Below the pieces are notes generated by a model. The model made no database searches and was not told the origin of the DNA. It was given only the letters and a program-made list of their open reading frames with translations. Below, one piece after another: positions 9,168 to 19,463 of a stretch of 64,000 bases of DNA (positions within the stretch are counted from its first letter, which is position 1; every line of letters starts with the position of its first letter). The position numbers and the translations under genes were made by a program. The DNA lies in NCBI RefSeq assembly GCF_900111775.1, contig NZ_FOJJ01000012.1:310001-374000 (forward strand), given 5' to 3'. This DNA comes from Desulfuromonas acetexigens (GTDB lineage Bacteria > Desulfobacterota > Desulfuromonadia > Desulfuromonadales > Trichloromonadaceae).

Positions 9168-10540
9168 GCAAAAAGCTTTTCGGCACGGACGGCGTGCGCG
9201 GGGTGGCCAACATCCATCCCATGACCACCGAGATCGTCATGCAGCTGGGTCGCGCCGCCGCCTATATTTTCAAGGATAAGGATGAAAAACGCCGGCACCG
9301 GATCGTCATCGGCAAGGATACCCGGCTTTCCGGCTACATGATCGAGAACGCCCTGGTGGCGGGGATCTGCTCGATGGGGGTGGACGTGCTGCTGGTCGGG
9401 CCGCTGCCGACCCCGGGGATCGCCTTCATCACCTCGTCCATGCGCGCCGACGCCGGGGTGGTGATTTCCGCTTCCCATAATCCGTACCAGGACAACGGCA
9501 TCAAGTTCTTCGACGGCACCGGCTTCAAGCTCCCCGACGAGACCGAACTGAAGATCGAGGATCTGATCTATTCGAAAAAGATCGATTCCCTGCGTCCGGT
9601 CGCCTCGGAGGTCGGCAAGGCCTTCCGTATCGATGACGCCAAGGGTCGTTACGTCGTCTTTCTCAAGGCCGCCTTTCCCAAGGATCTTGACCTCAAGGGT
9701 TTGCGCATCGTCCTCGACTGCGCCAACGGCGCCGCCTACAAGGTGGCGCCGGCGGTTCTGGAGGAACTCGGCGCCGAAGTCATCCCCCTGGGGATTTCCC
9801 CCAACGGGACCAACATCAATGCCGGCTGCGGTTCCCTGCATCCCCAGGTCATCGCCGACGCGGTGGTGGAGAATCGCGCCCATCTCGGCATCGCCCTCGA
9901 CGGCGATGCCGACCGGGTGATTTTCGTCGACGAGTTCGGTAACGAGGTCGACGGCGACCATATCATGGCCATCTGCGCCACGGACCTGCTGGCCAAGAAC
10001 CAGCTGGCGAAGAAGACCCTGGTGGCGACGGTGATGAGCAACATGGGGCTCGACATCGCCCTGAAAAAAGCCGGAGGCCAGGTGGTGAAGACCGCCGTCG
10101 GTGACCGCTACGTGGTGGAAGAGATGTTGCGGCACGGCTACAACCTCGGCGGCGAGCAGTCGGGGCACATGATCTTCCTCGATCACAACACCACCGGCGA
10201 CGGCATGATCTCGGCCCTGCAGGTGCTGGCGATCATGCAGCGCAGCGGCAAGCGACTCTCCGAGCTGGCCGAGGTGATGATCTCCCTGCCCCAGGTGTTG
10301 CTCAATGTCCGGGTCAAGGAGCGGCGGGATATCGGCCAGATTCCCGAGGTACAAAAGGTCATCGACGCCGTCGAGGAGAAGCTGGCCGGCAAGGGGCGGG
10401 TGCTGATCCGCTATTCGGGGACCGAGCCCCTGCTGCGGATCATGCTCGAAGGACAGGACAAGTATCAGATCACCGAAATGGCCCACGAAATCGGCGATGC
10501 CATCGAGCGTCACCTGGGCGGCACCAAGGAGGGGAAGTAG
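9164..10540 (+). CDS. glmM: Phosphoglucosamine mutase
   Basis: 458 residues. It begins [13 protein letters not shown], as GlmM does. The phosphoserine loop '[12 protein letters not shown]' puts the catalytic Ser at residue 104; the metal site DGDADR and the phosphate-binding '[15 protein letters not shown]' near the C-terminus are intact. It interconverts glucosamine-6-phosphate and glucosamine-1-phosphate, the precursor of UDP-GlcNAc for peptidoglycan and LPS. In other bacteria GlmM inhibits CdaA directly, linking wall precursor supply to c-di-AMP. It overlaps cdaR by four bases and is two bases from pdxJ. Confidence 0.97.
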   Translation: MSKKLFGTDGVRGVANIHPMTTEIVMQLGRAAAYIFKDKDEKRRHRIVIGKDTRLSGYMIENALVAGICSMGVDVLLVGPLPTPGIAFITSSMRADAGVVISASHNPYQDNGIKFFDGTGFKLPDETELKIEDLIYSKKIDSLRPVASEVGKAFRIDDAKGRYVVFLKAAFPKDLDLKGLRIVLDCANGAAYKVAPAVLEELGAEVIPLGISPNGTNINAGCGSLHPQVIADAVVENRAHLGIALDGDADRVIFVDEFGNEVDGDHIMAICATDLLAKNQLAKKTLVATVMSNMGLDIALKKAGGQVVKTAVGDRYVVEEMLRHGYNLGGEQSGHMIFLDHNTTGDGMISALQVLAIMQRSGKRLSELAEVMISLPQVLLNVRVKERRDIGQIPEVQKVIDAVEEKLAGKGRVLIRYSGTEPLLRIMLEGQDKYQITEMAHEIGDAIERHLGGTKEGK

Positions 10541-10542
10541 CC

Positions 10543-11265
10543 GTGGCGCGACTGGGAGTCAATGTCGATCATGTCGCTACCGTCCGTCAAGCGCGGGGGA
10601 CCAACGAACCCGATCCGGTGACGGCGGCGGCGTTGGCCGAGCTCGCCGGCGCCGACAGCATTACCGTTCATCTGCGCGAGGACCGGCGCCACATTCAGGA
10701 TCGCGACCTCTTTTTGCTGCGGCAGACGCTCAAGACCCGTCTCAATCTGGAAATGGCGGCGACCGACGAAATGCTCGGCATCGCCCTCAAGGTCCGCCCC
10801 GACTGTGTCACCCTAGTGCCGGAAAAGCGCGAAGAGCTGACCACCGAGGGGGGGCTGGATGTCCTGCGCCATCGGCAGTTGCTGAAAAAGCAGATCGAGC
10901 CGCTGCGGCAGGAGGGGATCATCGTCAGCCTCTTCGTCGATCCGGATCTGGAGCAGATCAAGGAAGCCCACCGCCTGGGCAGCGACGCCGTCGAGATCCA
11001 CACCGGCGCCTATTGCGAAACCCGCCGCTACGACAAGCGCTATGCCGAACTGCTCAAGATCCAGGAGGCGGTGCGCGCCGGGGGCAAGCTCGGGTTGGGG
11101 GTCAATGCCGGCCACGGCCTCAACTACCAGAATGTGCAGGATGTGGTGGCGCTCGGCGGCATCGACGAATTCAATATCGGCCACAGCATTATTTCCCGCG
11201 CGGTTCTGGTCGGGCTGGAGCGGGCGGTGCGCGAGATGGTCGCCTTGGTGCGGCCGGGGGAATAG
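10543..11265 (+). CDS. pdxJ: Pyridoxine 5'-phosphate synthase
   Basis: 240 residues from a GTG start two bases after glmM. The sequence opens with the PdxJ signature '[17 protein letters not shown]' and contains '[14 protein letters not shown]' and 'EIHTGAYCE', matching active-site segments of the PdxJ TIM barrel. It condenses 1-deoxy-D-xylulose-5-phosphate with 3-amino-2-oxopropyl phosphate to make pyridoxine 5'-phosphate, so vitamin B6 is made by the DXP-dependent route. The pdxJ-acpS pairing is common in Proteobacteria, and acpS starts one base after its stop. Confidence 0.97.
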   Translation: MARLGVNVDHVATVRQARGTNEPDPVTAAALAELAGADSITVHLREDRRHIQDRDLFLLRQTLKTRLNLEMAATDEMLGIALKVRPDCVTLVPEKREELTTEGGLDVLRHRQLLKKQIEPLRQEGIIVSLFVDPDLEQIKEAHRLGSDAVEIHTGAYCETRRYDKRYAELLKIQEAVRAGGKLGLGVNAGHGLNYQNVQDVVALGGIDEFNIGHSIISRAVLVGLERAVREMVALVRPGE

Positions 11266-11266
11266 G

Positions 11267-11650
11267 ATGGCGATCGTCGGGGTCGGCACCGATCTGAGCC
11301 GCGCTTCCCGCTTTCGCCGTTTTCTCGAAAAGGGCAATCGGGCGCTCATTCAGCGGATATTCACCCCGGCCGAACAGGCCTACTGCCTGCCGAAGCCGGA
11401 TCCGTCGCCGCATCTGGCCGCCCGTTTCGCGGTCAAGGAGGCCTTTCTCAAGGCCCTCGGTCTGGGTCTGCGGGAAGGGATCACCTGGCAGGACATGGAT
11501 GTCCTTCGCGACGATCTCGGCAAGCCCTCCCTGGCCGTCAGCGGCCGGGCCGCGGAAATTCTCGCCGAACGGGGGATCGCCGCGATTCATCTTTCCTACA
11601 GCCACGAGGGCGATTACGCCAGCGCCACGGTGATTCTGGAGCGACCATGA
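11267..11650 (+). CDS. acpS: Holo-[acyl-carrier-protein] synthase
   Basis: 127 residues from ATG 11267, one base after pdxJ; an upstream in-frame ATG at 11042 would lie deep in pdxJ and is rejected. Motifs are 'IVGVGTDLSRASRF' (the magnesium-binding Asp), 'HLAARFAVKEAFLKALG' (the conserved R-F-x-x-K-E-A) and 'LSYSHEGDYASA'. The enzyme moves the phosphopantetheine arm from CoA onto acyl carrier protein. Its length matches the AcpS family. The last four bases overlap the next gene. Confidence 0.96.
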   Translation: MAIVGVGTDLSRASRFRRFLEKGNRALIQRIFTPAEQAYCLPKPDPSPHLAARFAVKEAFLKALGLGLREGITWQDMDVLRDDLGKPSLAVSGRAAEILAERGIAAIHLSYSHEGDYASATVILERP

Positions 11651-13221
11651 AATTGTTGACCGCCGCGCGGATGCGTGAACTCGACCGTCAGGCCATCGAA
11701 GATCTCGGCATCCCCGGTGTGGTCCTCATGGAAAATGCCGGGCGGGGGGCGGCCGAGCGGTTGGCCCGGTGCTATGCCGAATTCTTTCCCGGACCCGTGC
11801 TGATTCTGGCGGGGAAGGGGAACAACGGCGGCGACGGCTATGTCATTGCCCGGCATCTGCTCAACTGGGGATGGCAAGTGCAAACCCTGGTACTCGCCGA
11901 ACCGTCGGCGATCGTCGGCGATGCTTCCGTCAATCTCGATATTCTGACGCGGATGGGCGGCCAGGTGGCATTCGTGCCCGATGAGCACCGACTGCTGACG
12001 GCCCTGGACGAACTCGGCGCGACCCGTCTGGTGGTCGACGCCCTCTTCGGCACCGGGCTCTGTGCCCCGGTGCGCGGCCACTACGGGCGGGCCATCGACT
12101 GGATCAACGCCTGCGGGCGTCCAGTGGTGGCCGTGGATATCCCTTCCGGCGTCGATGCCACCCATGGTTCCCTGCTCGGCAAGGCGGTGCGCGCGGACCT
12201 GACCCTGACCTTCGCCGCGCCCAAGTTGGGGCAGGCGCTTTATCCCGGGTGGGCACAGGTCGGAACCTTGGAGGTTCTCGATATCGGCATTCCCGCGACC
12301 CTGCTGGCGGCCTGCGAAGAGGACTTCCGTCTTGTCACCGCTGCCGAGGTCGGGCCGTTGCTCCCCGCCCGTCCGGCCACCGGGCACAAGGGAACATTCG
12401 GCCATCTGCTGGTGGTGGCCGGTTCCCGGGGCAAGACCGGCGCGGCGGCGCTGGCCGCCGAGGGCGGTCTGCGCATGGGCGCCGGGCTGGTGACCCTGGG
12501 TTGTCCGCTTTCGGTCCAGCCGGCCATGGCGATCAAGCTCACCGAAGTGATGACCGCTTCCCTGGCCGAGGTCGACGGCGCCCTGGCCCTGGCGGCCGGG
12601 GAGGCGCTTCGCGATCTGTGGCGGGACAAGGAGGCGCTTGCCGTCGGTCCCGGGCTCGGCACCTCCGAAGAGACGACGGAGCTGGTGCGCAAGCTGGTCC
12701 GTGAGTGTCCCTTGCCCATGGTCATCGATGCCGACGGTCTCAACGCCCTCGGCCCGTATCCCAGCTTCCTGCGGGATATCCCCGATCTGCAGGCGGTCCT
12801 TACCCCCCATCCCGGCGAGATGTCCCGCCTGACCGGAACGTCCGTCGCCGACATCGAGGCCGACCGGGTCGGCGCGGCCCGCCGTTTTGCTCTCGATTAT
12901 CGGGTGACGCTGGTGCTCAAGGGCGCACGCACCATCGTCGCTCTGCCCGACGGCCGAGTACGGATCACTGCCGGCGGCAACCCCGGCATGGCCAGCGGCG
13001 GCATGGGGGATGCCTTGACCGGGATCATCGGCGGACTCTTGGCCCAGGGTCTGACGGTCGAGTCCGCCGCCGTCCTCGGGGTCTACCTGCACGCCCTGGC
13101 CGGGGACCGCCTCGCGGTGCGCCAGGGAAATTCGGGGCTCTTTGCTTCCGACCTGCTGCGAGAACTGCCCGCCGCCCGTGCCGCCTTGGCCGCCGGGGAA
13201 ATCGAAGACCGCCTTTGCTGA
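11647..13221 (+). CDS. nnr: Bifunctional NAD(P)HX epimerase/dehydratase
   Basis: 524 residues with two domains. The N-terminal YjeF_N epimerase domain (about 1-215) contains GKGNNGGDG and 'VVDALFGTGL'. The C-terminal ADP/ATP-dependent dehydratase, a carbohydrate-kinase fold (about 230-515), contains 'GHKGTFGHLLVVAGSRGKTG' and 'GNPGMASGGMGDALTG'. Together they repair hydrated NADH and NADPH produced by heat or by side reactions of dehydrogenases. It overlaps acpS by four bases. The position between acpS and tsaE is conserved in many Proteobacteria. Confidence 0.95.
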   Translation: MKLLTAARMRELDRQAIEDLGIPGVVLMENAGRGAAERLARCYAEFFPGPVLILAGKGNNGGDGYVIARHLLNWGWQVQTLVLAEPSAIVGDASVNLDILTRMGGQVAFVPDEHRLLTALDELGATRLVVDALFGTGLCAPVRGHYGRAIDWINACGRPVVAVDIPSGVDATHGSLLGKAVRADLTLTFAAPKLGQALYPGWAQVGTLEVLDIGIPATLLAACEEDFRLVTAAEVGPLLPARPATGHKGTFGHLLVVAGSRGKTGAAALAAEGGLRMGAGLVTLGCPLSVQPAMAIKLTEVMTASLAEVDGALALAAGEALRDLWRDKEALAVGPGLGTSEETTELVRKLVRECPLPMVIDADGLNALGPYPSFLRDIPDLQAVLTPHPGEMSRLTGTSVADIEADRVGAARRFALDYRVTLVLKGARTIVALPDGRVRITAGGNPGMASGGMGDALTGIIGGLLAQGLTVESAAVLGVYLHALAGDRLAVRQGNSGLFASDLLRELPAARAALAAGEIEDRLC

Positions 13222-13272
13222 GGCCGGCCCGGCAGTTTTTGCCGGTACTTATCCAATCAACGAGGAGAACGC

Positions 13273-13722
13273 ATGCTTACCGCGAAAGATATTATGACCA
13301 CTCAGGTCTACACCGTCACAGCCGAGACCGAAGTGGACGAACTCGCCCGGCTCTTTGCCCAGTACAATGTCAACGCCCTGCCGGTGGTGGATGGCGAAGG
13401 GCGCCTGGAAGGGGTGGTGACGGAGACGGATCTGGTCGAGCAGGACAAACCGCTGCATATCCCTACGGTTATTTCCATTTTTGATTGGGTCTTCTATCTG
13501 GAAAGCGAAAAGACTTTTCAGGAAGAGGTCAAGAAGATCACCGCCCGCAAGGTCGGTGAGATCTGTTCCCGCGAGGTCACTACCTGCACCCCTGACACTC
13601 CGGTCGCCGACATCGCCGGGCTGATGGTCGATCGTTCGGTGCATCTTATCCCGGTGGTCGACGGCGAGAATTTGCTCGGGGTCGTGGCGCGTTTCGACAT
13701 CATCCGCTCCATGCGCTCCTGA
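13273..13722 (+). CDS. Two-CBS-domain protein
   Basis: 149 residues made almost wholly of two CBS motifs. The first (about 1-60) begins 'MLTAKDIMTTQVYTVTAETEVDELARLF'; the second (about 93-149) contains 'EICSREVTTCTPDTPVADIAGLMVD'. CBS pairs bind adenosyl ligands such as AMP, ATP or SAM, and in some lineages c-di-AMP. Which ligand is used here cannot be read from sequence, though the nearby CdaA makes c-di-AMP a reasonable thing to test. The gene is 51 bases after nnr and three bases before tsaE. Confidence 0.9.
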   Translation: MLTAKDIMTTQVYTVTAETEVDELARLFAQYNVNALPVVDGEGRLEGVVTETDLVEQDKPLHIPTVISIFDWVFYLESEKTFQEEVKKITARKVGEICSREVTTCTPDTPVADIAGLMVDRSVHLIPVVDGENLLGVVARFDIIRSMRS

Positions 13723-13725
13723 TCC

Positions 13726-14217
13726 GTGCTTTCCTGGACGCTGGAAACGACCTCGCCGGAGCGAACCCGGGAACTGGGGAAGGCCTTGGGGCGCTTACTC
13801 GGCCCGTCCTCGGTGGTGCTGCTGCACGGCGAGCTGGGGGCCGGCAAGACCTGTTTCACCCAGGGGCTGGCCCGGGGGCTGGAAGTCGCGGAGGATGAAC
13901 CGGTGACCAGCCCTTCTTACACACTGATGAATCCCTACGCGGGGCGGTTGCCCCTTTATCATTTCGATCTCTACCGACTGGTTTCGGTGGAGGATCTGGT
14001 TGACCTCGGTTTCGACGATTATTTCCATGGCAACGGGGTGACGGTCGTTGAGTGGGCCGATCGTTTCCCGCAGCTGGTGCTGGAAGGGTTGCGGGTGCGT
14101 CTGGAGCACACAGCGGATGATTCCCGCCGGATTACCCTGGAGGCCGACGGGGAGCCCTATGGTCAACTGCTCGATTCGTTGCGGCGGGATTGGACGATTG
14201 TGGGAGATGCGGAGTGA
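13726..14217 (+). CDS. tsaE: tRNA t6A biosynthesis ATPase TsaE
   Basis: 163 residues from GTG 13726. The Walker A sequence GELGAGKT (about residues 39-46) and 'VTSPSYTLMNPY' followed by 'LPLYHFDLYRL' are hallmarks of TsaE/YjeE. The protein activates the TsaB-TsaD complex, which attaches threonylcarbamoyl groups to A37 of ANN-decoding tRNAs. The stop overlaps the next gene by four bases (GTGA). Confidence 0.95.
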   Translation: MLSWTLETTSPERTRELGKALGRLLGPSSVVLLHGELGAGKTCFTQGLARGLEVAEDEPVTSPSYTLMNPYAGRLPLYHFDLYRLVSVEDLVDLGFDDYFHGNGVTVVEWADRFPQLVLEGLRVRLEHTADDSRRITLEADGEPYGQLLDSLRRDWTIVGDAE

Positions 14218-15629
14218 AGGAATACGATCTGGCGGTGATCGGCGGCGGTCCGGGGGGCTATGTCGCTGCCATCCGTGGCGCCCAGCGCGGCGCCCGAGTC
14301 TGTCTGGTGGAATCCGACGCGGTGGGGGGAACCTGCCTCAATCGGGGTTGTATTCCGACCAAGGCCCTCTATAGCAGTGCCCGTCTGTTGCGCTCCATGC
14401 GCGACGCGAGCAGCCATGGCATCCGCCTCGCTGAGCCCGTCTTTGATTTCGCTACGGCGGCCGAGCGCAAGGATGGCGTCGTCTCCCAGTTGGTCGACGG
14501 GGTCGCGCAGTTGCTCAAGGGCAACGGTGTCGATCTCTACTCGGGTCGGGGCTTTCTCGAAGGCCCGGGGCGGGTCGGAATCCGCGGCCAGGGGGCGGTC
14601 GGGCACCTGCGCGCCAAGGCCGTTATTCTGGCCACGGGCGGGCGTCCGCTGGTCCCCGAAGGCTTCGCTCCAGCTGGGAAAAATGTTTTGACCAGCGATG
14701 AATTTCTTGCTATTAAGGATCTTCCCAAGAGCCTGCTCATTGTTGGTGGCGGCTACATAGGCTGCGAATTCGCCGGGATTTTTTCCGCTTTCGGTGTCGC
14801 CGTCGACATCGTAGAACAGCTTCCCGTTCTGCTCGCGCGCAGCGACCGGCAGGCGGTGCGTGAAGTGGAAAAGTCCTTCAAGGCGGCCGGGGTCAAGCTT
14901 CATCTCGACACCGCCGTCACGGATGTCGAATCCCGCTCCGACGGGGTCCATGTCCGGCTTGCCAACGGCGAAACTCTCCAGGTCGAAAAAATCCTCCTTT
15001 CCGTCGGGCGTCGTCCCAACAGCGAAGGACTCGGGCTCGAAGAGCTCAGAGTGCGCCTGGAGCGGGGGGCCGTGGTGGTCGATGACGGGATGCGCACGAG
15101 CGTCGACGGTCTCTATGCCATCGGCGATCTGACCGGGGGTTGGCAGTTGGCTCATGTGGCCTCCTATCAGGCCGAGATCGCCGTGGAAAACGCTCTGGGC
15201 GGAGAGGCCCGAGCCGATTACCGGGTGGTGCCGAGTATCGTTTTTACCGATCCGGAGATCGCCCAGGTCGGGCTGACCGAGGAACAGTGCCGGGAGCAAG
15301 GTCTCGCTTATCAGGTGGGCCGCTTCGCTTATCTCGCCTCGGGCATGGCCCTGTGCGCGGGAGAGCCACGCGGGACGGTGAAGATTCTGGCGGAGCAGGA
15401 CGGCGGGCCGATTCTCGGCGTGACCATCGTCGGCGCCGACGCCTCGTCGCTCATTGCCGAGGCTTCTTTGGCCATGAGCCGCAAGCTTTCGGCTCGGGAA
15501 CTGGCCGCGGGAATTCGCGCCCATCCCAGTCTGCCGGAGATGATCAAGGAGGCTGCTGAGGATCTTTCCGGGCTGGCGGTTCATCGGCTGGGGCGTGCGG
15601 CGTCCCGGCGCAAATCATCCGACGCTTAA
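14214..15629 (+). CDS. lpdA: Dihydrolipoyl dehydrogenase (E3)
   Basis: 471 residues from GTG 14214, overlapping tsaE by four bases; the earlier in-frame start at 14190 lies inside tsaE. The FAD-binding GGGPGG is at 10-15, the redox-active disulfide CLNRGC at 41-46, the NAD-binding 'IVGGGYIGCEFAG' mid-protein, and the catalytic His-Glu pair in 'IRAHPSLPEMIKEA' near the C-terminus. It reoxidises lipoyl groups of 2-oxoacid dehydrogenases or the glycine cleavage system. No E1 or standard E2 gene is adjacent; the E2-like protein at 19,666 is 4 kb away. Confidence 0.93.
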   Translation: MKEYDLAVIGGGPGGYVAAIRGAQRGARVCLVESDAVGGTCLNRGCIPTKALYSSARLLRSMRDASSHGIRLAEPVFDFATAAERKDGVVSQLVDGVAQLLKGNGVDLYSGRGFLEGPGRVGIRGQGAVGHLRAKAVILATGGRPLVPEGFAPAGKNVLTSDEFLAIKDLPKSLLIVGGGYIGCEFAGIFSAFGVAVDIVEQLPVLLARSDRQAVREVEKSFKAAGVKLHLDTAVTDVESRSDGVHVRLANGETLQVEKILLSVGRRPNSEGLGLEELRVRLERGAVVVDDGMRTSVDGLYAIGDLTGGWQLAHVASYQAEIAVENALGGEARADYRVVPSIVFTDPEIAQVGLTEEQCREQGLAYQVGRFAYLASGMALCAGEPRGTVKILAEQDGGPILGVTIVGADASSLIAEASLAMSRKLSARELAAGIRAHPSLPEMIKEAAEDLSGLAVHRLGRAASRRKSSDA

Positions 15630-15634
15630 CCTAT

Positions 15635-15656
15635 ACGACCCCTAAAGTCGTTTTTC
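15635..15656 (+). terminator. Weak terminator-like hairpin before lysC
   Basis: ACGAC (15635-15639) and GTCGT (15647-15651) form a five-pair stem followed by TTTTT, just after the lpd stop. The stem is short, so termination may be partial. Confidence 0.4.
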
Positions 15657-15677
15657 CAAAAGGAGGAAGAGGGAATT

Positions 15678-16910
15678 ATGGCCCTGGTTGTGCAGAAGTA
15701 CGGCGGGACTTCCGTAGGTACCATCGACAGAATCCGCAATGTCGCTCGTCGCGTGGCCAAAACCTACGACGAAGGCAACGATGTGGTGGTTATCGTTTCG
15801 GCCATGTCCGGCGAAACCAACAAACTCGTGGCCCTCGCCAACGAAATGTGCGAGTTCCCCAGCGAGCGTGAATATGACGTGCTGGTCGCCACCGGCGAGC
15901 AGGTGAGCATGTCGCTTCTTTCCATGTGCCTGCAGTCGATGGGTTACAAGGCCAAGAGCTACTGCGGCTTTCAGATCCCCATCGTCACCGACAGCGTCTT
16001 CTCCAAGGCGCGCATCGAAAAGATCGACGACAAGAAGATCCGCGAGGATCTCAAGAGCGGCACCATCATCATCGTCGCCGGCTTCCAGGGGATCGACAAG
16101 GACGGCAACATCACCACTCTGGGGCGCGGCGGTTCCGATACCTCGGCGGTGGCGGTGGCGGCGGCGATCAAGGCCGACGTCTGCGAGATCTTCACTGACG
16201 TCGACGGTATCTATACCACCGATCCGCGTATCGTCCCGGAAGCCTCCAAGATGGAAAAGGTCTCCTACGACGAAATGCTGGAGATGGCGTCCCTCGGTTC
16301 CAAAGTGCTGCAGATCCGCAGCGTCGAATTCGCCAAGAAATACGGTGTGGTTGTTCACGTCCGTTCGAGTTTTAACGACAATCCAGGTACTCTGGTCACG
16401 AAGGAGGATGCTGATATGGAAGCCGTTCTGGTTTCGGGAATTACCTACAACAAGGATGAAGCCAAGATTTCCGTGCTGCGGGTTCCCGACAAGCCGGGGA
16501 TTGCCGCGAAGATCTTCTCCCCCCTGTCCCACGCCAACATCACCGTGGACATGATCATTCAGAACGTCTCCCATGAAGGGTTCACCGATCTGACCTTCAC
16601 CGTGCCCAAGAGCGATTTCAAAAAGGCCCTGAAGATCGTCGAGGAGACTGCCAAAGAGACGGGCGCCGCTTCCGTCACCAGCGACGAAAGCATCGCCAAG
16701 GTTTCCATCGTCGGCGTCGGTATGCGTTCCCACTCCGGTGTCGCCAGCAAGATGTTCCAGACCCTGTCCCAGGAGGGCGTCAACATCCAGATGATCTCCA
16801 CCAGCGAAATCAAGGTTTCCTGTGTCATCGATTCCAAATACACCGAGCTGGCGGTGCGGGTATTGCACGAAGCCTTCGATCTGGCCAAAAAAGACATCAA
16901 GGCCGAATAG
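15678..16910 (+). CDS. lysC: Aspartate kinase
   Basis: 410 residues with a strong AGGAGG site before ATG 15678. The N-terminal kinase domain begins '[12 protein letters not shown]' (residues 6-13 carry KYGGTSVG) and includes '[18 protein letters not shown]'. Two ACT domains follow (about 265-335 and 345-405), the allosteric sites for lysine and/or threonine. It phosphorylates aspartate, the committed step to lysine, threonine and methionine. Unlike some Proteobacteria, it is not fused to homoserine dehydrogenase. cimA follows after 95 bases. Confidence 0.96.
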   Translation: MALVVQKYGGTSVGTIDRIRNVARRVAKTYDEGNDVVVIVSAMSGETNKLVALANEMCEFPSEREYDVLVATGEQVSMSLLSMCLQSMGYKAKSYCGFQIPIVTDSVFSKARIEKIDDKKIREDLKSGTIIIVAGFQGIDKDGNITTLGRGGSDTSAVAVAAAIKADVCEIFTDVDGIYTTDPRIVPEASKMEKVSYDEMLEMASLGSKVLQIRSVEFAKKYGVVVHVRSSFNDNPGTLVTKEDADMEAVLVSGITYNKDEAKISVLRVPDKPGIAAKIFSPLSHANITVDMIIQNVSHEGFTDLTFTVPKSDFKKALKIVEETAKETGAASVTSDESIAKVSIVGVGMRSHSGVASKMFQTLSQEGVNIQMISTSEIKVSCVIDSKYTELAVRVLHEAFDLAKKDIKAE

Positions 16911-16944
16911 TCTCGACACGAACGCAATCGAACCGGGAGATCAT

Positions 16945-16972
16945 GTAGGGGCGCAGCATGCTGCGCCCCTAC
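16945..16972. repeat. GTAGGGGCG-type palindromic element 1
   Basis: A perfect 28-base palindrome: arm GTAGGGGCGCAGCA followed by its exact reverse complement. The same 28 bases recur at 59183-59210. It lies in the lysC-cimA gap. Confidence 0.9.
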
Positions 16973-17005
16973 GTCCATGGTCTTGTGAGAAACGGGGATA
17001 CAAGC

Positions 17006-18577
17006 ATGAATCAGATCAAGCTCTACGATACGACCCTGCGCGATGGTACTCAGGCCGAGGAGGTGTCCTTTCTGGTGGCGGACAAGATCCGCATCGCCCA
17101 GCTGCTGGACGATCTGGGCATCCATTACATCGAGGGGGGCTGGCCCGGCTCTAACCCCAAGGACATCGCCTTCTTCAAGGACATCAAGAAGGTCACCTTG
17201 AAGCAGGCGAAGATCGCTGCTTTCGGGTCGACCCGTCGGGCCAATACCACGCCGGACAAGGATAATAATATCCGCACCCTGGTCCAGGCCGAACCGGATA
17301 CCGTGACCATCTTTGGCAAAACCTGGGATTTTCATGTCCACGAGGCCTTGCGCATCAGCCTCGAAGAAAATCTGGAACTGATCTACGATTCTCTGGCCTA
17401 TCTCAAGCAGCATGTCGGCGAGGTCGTCTATGACGCCGAGCACTTTTTCGATGGCTACAAGGCCAACCCCGAATACGCCCTGAAAACCCTGCAGGCCGCC
17501 CAGCAGGCCGGTGCCGACTGCATCGTGCTGTGCGATACGAACGGCGGCACCCTGCCCCATGAGCTGCCGGCGATCATCGAGCAGGTCAAGCAGACGGTCG
17601 CCACCCCCCTGGGGATCCATACCCATAACGACGGTGAGTGTGCGGTGGCCAACTCCCTCATCGCCGTGGCCCACGGCATCGTCCATGTGCAGGGGACGAT
17701 CAACGGCTTTGGCGAGCGCTGCGGCAACGCCAACCTCTGCTCCATCATCCCCGCCCTGCAGCTCAAAATGGGCAAAAACTGCGTTGGTGAAGGCCAGCTC
17801 AAATCCCTGCGCCAGCTCTCCCGCACCATTTACGAGTTGGCCAACATGGTGCCGAACAAGCACCAGGCCTACGTCGGCAACTCGGCCTTCGCCCACAAAG
17901 GCGGGGTGCATGTCTCCGCCATTCAACGCCATCCCGAAACCTACGAACATATCCGTCCCGAGCTGGTTGGCAACTGCACCCGGGTGCTCGTCTCCGATCT
18001 CTCCGGGCGTTCCAACATCCTGGCCAAGGCCGAGGAGTTCAACATCAATCTCGACAGCAAGGATCCCGTGACTCTGGAAATCCTGGAAAACATCAAGGAT
18101 CTGGAGAACAAGGGTTTCCAGTTCGAAGGGGCCGAGGCCTCCTTCGAACTGCTCATGCGCCGGGCTCTCGGTACTCTGCGCAATTATTTCTCGGTCATCG
18201 GCTTCCGGGTCATCGACACCAAGCGCCATGAGGATGAGAAGCCGGTTTCCGAGGCGACCGTGCAGGTCAAAGTCGGCGGCCGCATCGAGCATACCGCCGC
18301 CGAGGGGAACGGGCCGGTCAACGCCCTCGACAACGCCCTGCGCAAGGCGCTGGAGAATTTCTATCCACGCCTGAAGGAGATCCGCCTTTACGACTACAAG
18401 GTTCGGGTTCTGCCGGCGGGGAAGGGAACGGCCTCCTTTACCCGCGTCCTCATCGAATCGGGGGACAAGGAAAGTCGTTGGGGGACGGTGGGGGTCAGCG
18501 ATAACATTATCGATGCTTCTTACCACGCCCTGGTCGATGCCCTGCAATACAAGCTGCTCAAGGATCAGGACAACTGA
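17006..18577 (+). CDS. cimA: (R)-citramalate synthase
   Basis: 523 residues from ATG 17006; an upstream in-frame ATG at 16958 would start inside the palindromic repeat and is rejected. '[19 protein letters not shown]' is the CimA form of the DRE-TIM metallolyase signature. 'LCDTNGG', the metal-binding '[15 protein letters not shown]' and the C-terminal LeuA-type allosteric domain (about 390-515) are present. It condenses pyruvate and acetyl-CoA to citramalate, giving 2-oxobutyrate for isoleucine without threonine deaminase, as known in Geobacter. The pairing with lysC fits amino-acid synthesis. Confidence 0.93.
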   Translation: MNQIKLYDTTLRDGTQAEEVSFLVADKIRIAQLLDDLGIHYIEGGWPGSNPKDIAFFKDIKKVTLKQAKIAAFGSTRRANTTPDKDNNIRTLVQAEPDTVTIFGKTWDFHVHEALRISLEENLELIYDSLAYLKQHVGEVVYDAEHFFDGYKANPEYALKTLQAAQQAGADCIVLCDTNGGTLPHELPAIIEQVKQTVATPLGIHTHNDGECAVANSLIAVAHGIVHVQGTINGFGERCGNANLCSIIPALQLKMGKNCVGEGQLKSLRQLSRTIYELANMVPNKHQAYVGNSAFAHKGGVHVSAIQRHPETYEHIRPELVGNCTRVLVSDLSGRSNILAKAEEFNINLDSKDPVTLEILENIKDLENKGFQFEGAEASFELLMRRALGTLRNYFSVIGFRVIDTKRHEDEKPVSEATVQVKVGGRIEHTAAEGNGPVNALDNALRKALENFYPRLKEIRLYDYKVRVLPAGKGTASFTRVLIESGDKESRWGTVGVSDNIIDASYHALVDALQYKLLKDQDN

Positions 18578-18579
18578 GG

Positions 18580-19134
18580 GTGAATCCCCCCCGGGGAACC
18601 TGCCTGCTGGTGGGGTGCCTCGTCTTTTGCCTCGGCTTTTTTTGCGGCCGGCGGATCTTTTTCGACGAAGACCCGCCGGCCGTTGCGTTTTCCGCCCCAC
18701 CGACCCTGCCGGTTTGGCTCGGGAACGGGTTCACCCGCCCGGGGCTCCATCAATTCTCTGACGCTTCTTCCTGGGCGAGCGTCATTGAATTGACGGATGG
18801 GGAGACGGCTCGGGAATGGCTGTCCCTGAAGCTTCCCAGTCGGCCGCCACAGCCCGGAGAACGTCTTTCCCTGGGCCTCGACGAGGCGGAAAAGCTCGTT
18901 CTGGTCAGGGATTGGTTGCCGGCGGAGCAGCGTATGGCGTTGGGGGTCGCTCTGCATCCGGAGCGCATGAGCTTGGACGATTGGCAGGCGTTGCCGGGGA
19001 TCGGCCCGAGACTGGCGGAACGAATCGAAGCAGACCGTCAAAAAAATGGCGATTTTGGGGATTTTGAAGCTTTGCTACGGGTTCCGGGGGTGGGTAGGAA
19101 GTCGCTCGAACGTTGGCGGAAATATTTTGAATGA
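18580..19134 (+). CDS. Membrane-anchored helix-hairpin-helix protein
   Basis: 184 residues from GTG 18580, two bases after cimA. An N-terminal hydrophobic segment (about 6-26, 'CLLVGCLVFCLGFFCGRRIFF') is a probable membrane anchor. A middle region (about 30-125) is without recognisable domains. The C-terminus (about 130-184, 'LPGIGPRLAERIEADR' and 'VPGVGRKSLERW') holds two helix-hairpin-helix units of ComEA type. It probably binds DNA on the outer side of the cytoplasmic membrane. A role in DNA uptake is plausible but not shown; it is the second such protein in the window. Confidence 0.8.
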   Translation: MNPPRGTCLLVGCLVFCLGFFCGRRIFFDEDPPAVAFSAPPTLPVWLGNGFTRPGLHQFSDASSWASVIELTDGETAREWLSLKLPSRPPQPGERLSLGLDEAEKLVLVRDWLPAEQRMALGVALHPERMSLDDWQALPGIGPRLAERIEADRQKNGDFGDFEALLRVPGVGRKSLERWRKYFE

Positions 19135-19278
19135 ATGATAAGTTCTCGATAACTAACATAAAATTCTGAAACATAAGGCTCCTTTGTGATGCTCCCAGGG
19201 ATTCTGGCACGTCTTGTGTAAACGCTTATGAGTGTTGACAAGGGGTTTCCCTGTTGAATTCCATCCAAGGAGAGAGCC

Positions 19279-19434
19279 ATGAAATGTCCTAAGTGCCGAG
19301 CCAGGATGTACGCCGAGAAATATTACGATTTCGTCCGTTCCTTCGACGCCTGGAAATGCTGCTCCTGCGGAGAGTTGCTCGACCCCACCATTGTCGCAAA
19401 CCGCGCCCGCAACAACCAGTATTTCCTCGGCTGA
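19279..19434 (+). CDS. Small zinc-ribbon-like protein (51 aa)
   Basis: ATG 19279, with an AGGAGAG-type ribosome site five bases upstream, starts a 51-residue protein. C-P-K-C at residues 3-6 and C-C-S-C at 27-30 form a zinc-ribbon-like pair of knuckles. Between them is an aromatic segment ('YAEKYYDFVRSFDAWK'), and a basic tail follows. A strong terminator sits 30 bases downstream, which supports a real gene. I do not know a function; a small nucleic-acid-binding or regulatory protein is a guess. Confidence 0.72.
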   Translation: MKCPKCRARMYAEKYYDFVRSFDAWKCCSCGELLDPTIVANRARNNQYFLG

Positions 19435-19463
19435 TCGATTCACTCGCCCAACCGTGCCTCTTC

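Noticed and set aside
16559-18700. A 713-codon minus-strand open frame opposite lysC and cimA
   Set aside because: Shadow of two clear housekeeping genes with intact motifs on the plus strand.
19205-19220. TGGCACGTCTTGTGTA as a sigma-54 promoter for the zinc-ribbon peptide
   Set aside because: The GG is followed after ten bases by GT, not GC, and TTG is shifted. No upstream box is present.
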